NCBI RefSeq assembly: GCF_052119425.1
Contig: NZ_JBQKFH010000058.1
Span: 1 to 10,446, forward strand
Source: Enterococcus_E cecorum_C
Lineage (GTDB): Bacteria > Bacillota > Bacilli > Lactobacillales > Enterococcaceae
Direction of reading: 5' to 3'
DNA: 10,446 bases
Positions 5,930 through 10,446 of the stretch are shown piece after piece. Made by a program: the position numbers and the translations under genes. Position 1 is the first letter of the stretch. Each line of letters begins with the position of its first letter. The notes below the pieces were generated by a model. The model did no database searches and was not told the DNA's origin. It saw only the letters and a list, made by a program, of their open reading frames with translations.

Positions 5930-6067
5930 ATGTTTAAGAAAAATCAGTATGACAGACAATTTAAATTTTCGTTGAGAAAGAAACGCGGTGGTGGCGGTGC
6001 AGCATCATTTATAATCGGTAGTGTGCTATTTGGTGCATTAATGATGGCGTCTGCGACTTTAGCGGCA
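5930..6067 (+). other. YSIRK-like signal peptide of the adhesin
   Basis: Residues 1-46: a long basic N-region, then FSLRKK at 13-18 in place of the usual YSIRK, an unusual run of four glycines (20-23), and the S..IGSVLFG core matching the YSIRK-G/S class. Cleavage is predicted after the alanine pair at 45-46. In this class the motif directs secretion at the division septum; the variant and glycine-rich form here is uncommon in my experience. Confidence 0.8.
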
Positions 6068-9000
6068 GAAACAGGGACAACTTCTTTACAACCATCAATC
6101 GGCGAAACTATTTCACGTGCTTCTGGTGCAACCGCGGATCAGTTAGCAACCAATAAAGTTTCTGTAAGTAATGTACGCTTTGACCGAACAGACATTAAAG
6201 AATCACAAGGACTAGATATCACTTATTCTTATGATTGGACAGCTAAGAATTTGCAAAAAGGTGATATGTTAGTTTCTGATATGCCTGATGCTTTTACTTC
6301 AATCACAAAAGTAGTAGAAACACCGTTTTATTCAAATAATCAAGAACTAGGTAAATTGGTTTTAGACTATAACAATAAGAAAATTTATACTTATTTCACT
6401 GGTGATATTGATCCAAATAAAATTTACAATGGTACGATTAACATTGCGACCTTTGTGAACCGTGATCATTTTAAAGAAGTTGAAAACCATGAAGATGTGC
6501 AATTAAACTTACCAGATGGAAAAACTGCTACATTGCCATTAAATGTTACTTTTGATGTAGCTGTTTACAATCCAGAGTTACAGTTAGTTTCTGTTTATGC
6601 AAAGGAATCAACGGATAATCCAGATGGTTCAATGGATGTTGTGTGGACTACGACTATCAATAAGGTAAAAGCTTCGTTAAATGATGCAGTTGTTTATTTA
6701 AGTCCAAATACTGTTAGTGGAATTAATCCGGAATTTACGAGAACTGGATACGATCGAGATGGCCATCTTATTGGAGATCCATCCTCACAGTATAGAGCCC
6801 TTAATCCTGAATTTGAAGATAATGCCGTGTATAAAATTGATAAAGAGAGCATCGAATTATATGAAGCAAATATTTATGATAGTATGGGGTATCAAGTTGG
6901 TAAAAAGTTGGTAGAAGGTACGGATTATGAGATTGTTGAACCTTTATCCAGTCCAAATGCTTATGTAATACAATTTAAAGGAGAATATGCAAGTACTGAT
7001 AAACAGTTTGTCATTACTTATGGTGGTAAACTAGCAGAAGGTAGTAAAGCTAATCCTACAATTAACTCAGCAGTATCTGATTCATTACTAGCATATTATC
7101 GAGGACCTAAAAAGAAATATGACAAAGAGATGTATGAAGCCCCATTCAATGCTGTTTGGTCAGAAGCGGCTATTAGCGTAAATAACTCTTCAGTTGCAGG
7201 TGGTATGCAAGATACGACGGGTTCAGTAACTGTTGTCCACGTTGATGCAAGTACTGGTAAAGTCTTAAAAGCTGAAGACTATGCGAAGACTAAAGATGGC
7301 CAAGAAGCACATGATGTAACACAAGGTACTGAATATACTACTGCTCCTGAAAAATTTGAAGGTTACAAATTCACGACCTTGAGTTATGATTCAGCCCCAG
7401 CACAAGGAACTGTAAAACAACAATTACAACGAGTAGTTTACTTATATGTGCCTGAAGATAAAAAAGGTTCGGTTGATGTAGTTCACAAAACAACAGATGG
7501 ACAAATTTTAGAAGCTGTGAAACCAGTTGCTACAGATGAAAACGTGGGTACATCTTATTCAACTGAAAAAGGTACATTCGAAGGCTATCATTTTGTCGGC
7601 ATGGCTGAAGAATCTGCAGCGGCTGACGGTGTAGTTACAGAAGGTACCAAACACGTTATCTATTTATATGAAAAAGATGTCGTTCCTGAAGTGAAAAAAG
7701 GAAATGTTGATGTAACTTATATTGCCGAAGATGGTACAGTATTAGAAGCTAAAAGCGATGTAGTCAAAGATGGCGAAATCGGCTCAAAATATGAAACCGA
7801 GCAAAAAGAATTTGATGGCTATCACTATGTACGTATGGGTGAATACTCAGCAGAACGTACAGGTCAAGTAGAAGAAGGTACCAAACATGTTGTTTACGTC
7901 TATGCCAAAGATCCTGAAGTGAAAAAAGGAAATGTTGATGTTAAATATATGACAACAGATGGTAAAGTCTTAGAAGATGTTACTTCAGTTAAATCAGATG
8001 CTCCAGTAGGTGAAGATTACACAACAGAAGAAAAATCATTTAACGGATATCACTTTGTTGGTATGGACAAATCTTCAGACCCAGCAACAGGTGTAGTCGC
8101 AGAAGGTACTAAGCATGTCATCTACTTATATGAAAAAGATGTCGTTCCAGAAGTTAAAAAAGGGAATGTCGATGTGACTTATATTGCCGAAGATGGGACA
8201 GTACTTGAAGCTAAAAGCGATGTAGTCAAAGATGGCGAAATCGGATCAAATTACGAAACAACTCAAAAAGCATTCGATGGTTATCACTTCACACGCATGG
8301 GACAATTCTCAGCCGATGCAACTGGTCAAGTCGCAGAAGGCACGAAACATGTTGTTTATGTTTATGCGAAAGATCCTGAAGTGAAGAAAGGTAATGTAGA
8401 TGTTACTTATATCACAGAAGATGGACGAGTTCTAGAAGCAACATCAGAAGTAGTTAAAGACGGCGAAATCGGATCGAACTATGAAACAACTCAAAAAGAA
8501 TTCGATGGTTACCACTTCACACGCATGGGACAATTCTCAGCCGAAGCAACTGGTCAAGTAGAAGAAGGCACAAAACACGTTGTTTATGTCTATGCTAAGA
8601 ACCCAGAAACGCCAGTAGAGAAGAAAGGTTCAGTTGACGTTAAATACATCACCACAACTGGCGAAGTTTTAGAAGATGTAACTTCAGTGAAAGACAACGC
8701 TCCAGTAGGTGAAGATTACACAACAGAAGAAAAATCATTTGACGGCTACCACTTCGTAGGTATGTCTAAAGATTCAGATGCAGCTACAGGTGTAGTTGCA
8801 GAAGGTACAAAACATGTTATCTATGTTTACGAAAAAGACGTCACACCAGAAGTGAAAAAAGGTTCGGTTGATGTGAAGTACATTACTACAACTGGCGAAG
8901 TTCTAGAAGATGTAACTTCAGTGAAAGACAACGCTCCAGTTGGTGAAGACTACACCACTAAAGAAAAAGCCTTTGATGGTTATCACTTTGTAGGAATGGA

Positions 9001-10027
9001 TAAATTATCAGATGCAGCTACGGGTTTAGTCGCAGAAGGTACAAAACATGTTATTTACGTTTACGAAAAAGATGTAGAACCAGAAGAGAAGAAAGGTTCA
9101 GTTGATGTTAAGTACATTACAAAAGATGGCAAAGTTCTAGAAGATGTAACTTCAGTGAAAGACAATGCTCCAGTAGGTGAAGATTATACAACAGAAGAAA
9201 AAGCCTTTGATGGCTATCACTTTGTTGGCATGTCTAAAGATTCAGACCCAGCAACGGGTGTCGTATCAGAAGGTAGCAAACACGTTGTCTACGTATATGA
9301 AAAAGTCAAAACAACAGTAGTCGAAAAAGGTTCAGTGGATGTAGTATACGTGACTTCAGATGGTAAAGTATTAGAAAAGACATCAACTGTGAAAGAAAAT
9401 GTCCCAGTTGGTGAGATATACGAAACGACCGAAAAGACCTTTGATGGCTATCACTTTGTTGGTATGGATAAAACTTCAGAACCAACATCCGGAGTCGTAA
9501 CAAAAGGTACAAAACACGTCATCTATGTTTACGAAAAAGATCCTGAAAAAGAAACACCAGTAGAGAAAAAAGGTACAGTAACCGTTGTTTATGTGGATAA
9601 AGACGGAAATCCATTACCTGGTGGAGAAAAATTAACAATCAAAGACAATGTGCCAGTGGGTGAAGATTACGCTACTGAACAGAAGAAATTTGATGGTTAC
9701 CACTTTGTAGGTATGGGTAAAAACTCAAATCCAGTATCTGGTAAGGTGACAGAAGGTACAAAAGAAGTTATCTATGTTTATGAAAAAGATACGACGCCAA
9801 CACCTAAAACACCAAGATTACCAAGAACGGGTCGTCCTCAACAAGGAACACCTACGCAAGAACAAGTGGTAAGCCAAACTTCAGTAGCAACATCTACAGT
9901 TAAACGCCACTTACCAAAAACTGGTACAACTAACCAATCAAGTAATACAGTTTTAGGATTAGCTAGTCTATCATTTGCAGGATTACTAGGATTGATTATC
10001 AAACGCCGCCGAGGAGAAAACGAATAA
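5930..10027 (+). CDS. LPXTG-anchored MSCRAMM-like adhesin with MucBP repeats and YSIRK-like signal peptide
   Basis: A 1365-residue surface protein, probably binding mucus or host matrix. AAAGGGA at 5917-5923 lies six bases before ATG 5930; an in-frame TTG at 5912 overlaps that site and is unlikely. Order: YSIRK-like signal peptide (FSLRKK at 13-18, then a G4 run and a hydrophobic core, cleavage probably after residue 46); an A region (about 70-430) resembling the N2-N3 domains of SdrG/Cna-type adhesins, with IYTYFTGDID (152-161) where these proteins have a TYTFTDYVD-like motif; a divergent MucBP-like unit (431 to about 510); ten 76-81-residue MucBP-like repeats (512 to about 1286) with the core GYHFVGM/GYHFTRM; a proline/threonine-rich linker; and LPKTG at 1328-1332, a hydrophobic helix and the KRRR tail for sortase anchoring. 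A second motif, LPRTG, sits at 1297-1301. MucBP repeats occur in mucus-binding proteins of lactobacilli, but the ligand here is unknown. It is a single-gene transcript. Confidence 0.93.
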   Translation: MFKKNQYDRQFKFSLRKKRGGGGAASFIIGSVLFGALMMASATLAAETGTTSLQPSIGETISRASGATADQLATNKVSVSNVRFDRTDIKESQGLDITYSYDWTAKNLQKGDMLVSDMPDAFTSITKVVETPFYSNNQELGKLVLDYNNKKIYTYFTGDIDPNKIYNGTINIATFVNRDHFKEVENHEDVQLNLPDGKTATLPLNVTFDVAVYNPELQLVSVYAKESTDNPDGSMDVVWTTTINKVKASLNDAVVYLSPNTVSGINPEFTRTGYDRDGHLIGDPSSQYRALNPEFEDNAVYKIDKESIELYEANIYDSMGYQVGKKLVEGTDYEIVEPLSSPNAYVIQFKGEYASTDKQFVITYGGKLAEGSKANPTINSAVSDSLLAYYRGPKKKYDKEMYEAPFNAVWSEAAISVNNSSVAGGMQDTTGSVTVVHVDASTGKVLKAEDYAKTKDGQEAHDVTQGTEYTTAPEKFEGYKFTTLSYDSAPAQGTVKQQLQRVVYLYVPEDKKGSVDVVHKTTDGQILEAVKPVATDENVGTSYSTEKGTFEGYHFVGMAEESAAADGVVTEGTKHVIYLYEKDVVPEVKKGNVDVTYIAEDGTVLEAKSDVVKDGEIGSKYETEQKEFDGYHYVRMGEYSAERTGQVEEGTKHVVYVYAKDPEVKKGNVDVKYMTTDGKVLEDVTSVKSDAPVGEDYTTEEKSFNGYHFVGMDKSSDPATGVVAEGTKHVIYLYEKDVVPEVKKGNVDVTYIAEDGTVLEAKSDVVKDGEIGSNYETTQKAFDGYHFTRMGQFSADATGQVAEGTKHVVYVYAKDPEVKKGNVDVTYITEDGRVLEATSEVVKDGEIGSNYETTQKEFDGYHFTRMGQFSAEATGQVEEGTKHVVYVYAKNPETPVEKKGSVDVKYITTTGEVLEDVTSVKDNAPVGEDYTTEEKSFDGYHFVGMSKDSDAATGVVAEGTKHVIYVYEKDVTPEVKKGSVDVKYITTTGEVLEDVTSVKDNAPVGEDYTTKEKAFDGYHFVGMDKLSDAATGLVAEGTKHVIYVYEKDVEPEEKKGSVDVKYITKDGKVLEDVTSVKDNAPVGEDYTTEEKAFDGYHFVGMSKDSDPATGVVSEGSKHVVYVYEKVKTTVVEKGSVDVVYVTSDGKVLEKTSTVKENVPVGEIYETTEKTFDGYHFVGMDKTSEPTSGVVTKGTKHVIYVYEKDPEKETPVEKKGTVTVVYVDKDGNPLPGGEKLTIKDNVPVGEDYATEQKKFDGYHFVGMGKNSNPVSGKVTEGTKEVIYVYEKDTTPTPKTPRLPRTGRPQQGTPTQEQVVSQTSVATSTVKRHLPKTGTTNQSSNTVLGLASLSFAGLLGLIIKRRRGENE
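7220..9787 (+). repeat. Tandem array of eleven MucBP-like repeats inside the adhesin gene
   Basis: Unit 1 (from 7220) is divergent. Units 2-11 start at the KG before xVxV at 7463, 7697, 7925, 8159, 8387, 8624, 8858, 9092, 9326 and 9569. Spacings are 234, 228, 234, 228, 237, 234, 234, 234 and 243 bases, all multiples of three. Two subtypes are visible. The A type (units 2, 4, 7-11) has GYHFVGM and ends in YEK; the more typical ones also carry PVGEDYTTEEK. The B type (units 3, 5, 6) has DGEIGS, GYHFTRM or GYHYVRM and ends in YAK. The order A-B-A-B-B-A-A-A-A-A suggests duplication of a two-unit block followed by single-unit expansion. Confidence 0.93.
9818..10024 (+). other. Double LPXTG region and cell-wall sorting signal of the adhesin
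   Basis: LPRTG is encoded at 9818-9832 and LPKTG at 9911-9925, 31 residues apart. Only LPKTG is followed at the standard distance by a hydrophobic segment (about residues 1341-1358) and the basic KRRRGENE tail, so it is the expected sortase A site. LPRTG is preceded by a KTPR segment and followed by a Q/T/S-rich linker. Confidence 0.85.
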
Positions 10028-10047
10028 ACTTTCTCATTTCCATATTA

Positions 10048-10069
10048 GGAGAGGTACCTCAGCTTCTCC
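10048..10069. repeat. Small inverted repeat after the adhesin gene
   Basis: GGAGA (10048-10052) is complementary to TCTCC (10065-10069), and GAGGTACCTC at 10051-10060 is a perfect palindrome. No T-run follows. It may help the nearby terminator or stabilise the mRNA end; little more can be said. Confidence 0.35.
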
Positions 10070-10080
10070 AACCCATTCTC

Positions 10081-10112
10081 AGCACCACTCAGCTTGTCTA
10101 GGTGGTGTTTTT
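10081..10112 (+). terminator. Rho-independent terminator of the adhesin gene
   Basis: AGCACCAC (10081-10088) pairs with GTGGTGTT (10102-10109, one G-T wobble) around a 13-base loop, followed by T5 at 10108-10112. It lies about 55 bases past the stop. Confidence 0.75.
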
Positions 10113-10125
10113 GTTAGCGAGAAGT

Positions 10126-10131
10126 TATAAT
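10126..10131 (+). promoter_or_regulatory. Candidate -10 box of the small downstream gene
   Basis: A perfect TATAAT lies 22 bases before the ATG pair of the interrupted small gene. No good -35 is found at 16-18 bases upstream; TTGTTA at 10111-10116 is too close. Weak support. Confidence 0.35.
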
Positions 10132-10153
10132 AGTAAAAAACTGAAAGGAAACC

Positions 10154-10318
10154 ATGATGAACGTTAGACAATTTATCAATAATATAGATTAACAATTAGC
10201 AACGATGAGCGAATCGGACCTTCGAGCGTTTGTCCATGATTTAGCACGAAAAATCCCTAGTGATCAACGTGAATCAGTCTTAAAAAATTATTTGAACTTC
10301 AAAATAACGGCTCTATAA
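10154..10318 (+). pseudogene. Small unidentified gene interrupted by an early in-frame stop
   Basis: From ATG 10154 (followed by a second ATG at 10157), preceded by GAAAGGAAA (10143-10151), the frame reads MMNVRQFINNID, meets TAA at 10190-10192, and then stays open for 41 further codons to TAA at 10316-10318. The downstream part (QLATMSESDLRAFVHDLA, then RKIPSDQRESVLKNYL and a short tail) is a regular amphipathic helical sequence that looks protein-coding, so the TAA probably replaced a CAA or GAA codon. It may also be shortened at its 3' end, because the last residues (NFKITAL) look unlike the preceding helix. An internal ATG at 10205 could still give a 37-residue product, but no ribosome binding site precedes it. 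I do not recognise the family. It is followed at once by a strong terminator. Confidence 0.55.
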
Positions 10319-10319
10319 T

Positions 10320-10363
10320 AAATTGGACTGATGAATCAAAATCGATTCTTCAGTCCAATTTTT
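10320..10363. terminator. Strong, possibly bidirectional terminator
   Basis: An 18-bp stem (10320-10337 with 10344-10361, one T-T mismatch) has a six-base loop and ends in TTTTT at 10359-10363. It begins two bases after the stop of the interrupted small gene. The left flank is AT-rich (ATAATAAATT), but on the minus strand the T-run is short, so termination is more certain in the plus direction. Confidence 0.85.
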
Positions 10364-10382
10364 CATTTTAGGTATAAAAAAA

Positions 10383-10439
10383 CATACCGTTCTCTGATAT
10401 GATTAAATCACCACAAATAACCCAAGAGAGGACGGTATG
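10383..10439. repeat. Imperfect 13-bp inverted repeat at the right edge, possible start of a further gene or element
   Basis: CATACCGTTCTCT (10383-10395) is complementary to AGAGGACGGTATG (10427-10439) at 12 of 13 positions, around a 31-base spacer. The right arm contains AGAGGA (10427-10432) four bases before an ATG at 10437 and 11 before another at 10444, so a coding region may begin at the window edge and be controlled by this structure. A terminal repeat of a mobile element is the other option; I recognise no insertion-sequence end here. Confidence 0.45.
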
Positions 10440-10446
10440 CTATATG

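Noticed and set aside
6717..6914. Plus-strand open frame in another phase inside the adhesin
   Set aside because: Shadow of the adhesin A region; no ribosome binding site and no domain.
9306..9512. Minus-strand open frame inside the repeat array
   Set aside because: Antisense of a MucBP unit; composition reflects the coding strand repeats.
7463..9787. Periodic repeats as a CRISPR array
   Set aside because: Periods of 228-243 bases are in frame and encode MucBP-like domains across their full length; there are no short repeats with unique spacers.

Overview
The window looks like chromosomal DNA of a low-GC Gram-positive bacterium of the order Lactobacillales. Evidence: an AT-rich sequence, strong AGGAGG-type ribosome binding sites, a T-box riboswitch in front of argS, an argS-argR pair, and an LPXTG surface protein with a YSIRK-like signal peptide and MucBP repeats. 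A Carnobacteriaceae/Granulicatella-like source is my guess, not something the sequence proves. All recognised genes lie on the plus strand.

Layout. 1-147: probable tail of an upstream gene, a perfect 14-bp inverted repeat and a terminator. 180-668: two promoter-like sites and a small DUF1304 membrane protein. 735-3258: a promoter, an arginine-type T-box leader, argS (arginyl-tRNA synthetase), then argR (arginine-type repressor) and a terminator. 3307-5308: a new promoter, then a tight three-gene unit: a RodA-type SEDS glycosyltransferase, an Spx/ArsC-fold protein of the YusI type and a short GcvH-like lipoyl protein, closed by a terminator. 5309-5929: about 600 bases of very AT-rich noncoding DNA ending in a near-consensus promoter. 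5930-10027: one 1365-residue cell-wall-anchored adhesin that fills 40% of the window. 10048-10446: terminators, a small gene with an early stop codon, and an inverted repeat at the right edge.

How the genes fit together. The argS-argR block links charging of tRNA-Arg to a repressor of the arginine family. The T-box should sense uncharged tRNA-Arg, since a CGC triplet lies in the predicted specifier loop. This ArgR lacks one of the two adjacent aspartates that bind arginine in classical members, so it may not sense arginine directly. RodA builds cell-wall peptidoglycan. The YusI-like and GcvH-like genes overlap by one base and repeat a pairing known from Bacillus.

The adhesin has a signal peptide, an MSCRAMM-like ligand-binding region, eleven MucBP-like repeats of two interleaved subtypes and a C-terminal sortase signal, with a second LPXTG-like motif 31 residues upstream. 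I see no clear new multi-gene system. The most interesting points are the mosaic structure of the adhesin and its unusual ends, the tandem repeat in its promoter spacer, the altered ArgR effector site, and the decayed small gene plus inverted repeat at the right edge.
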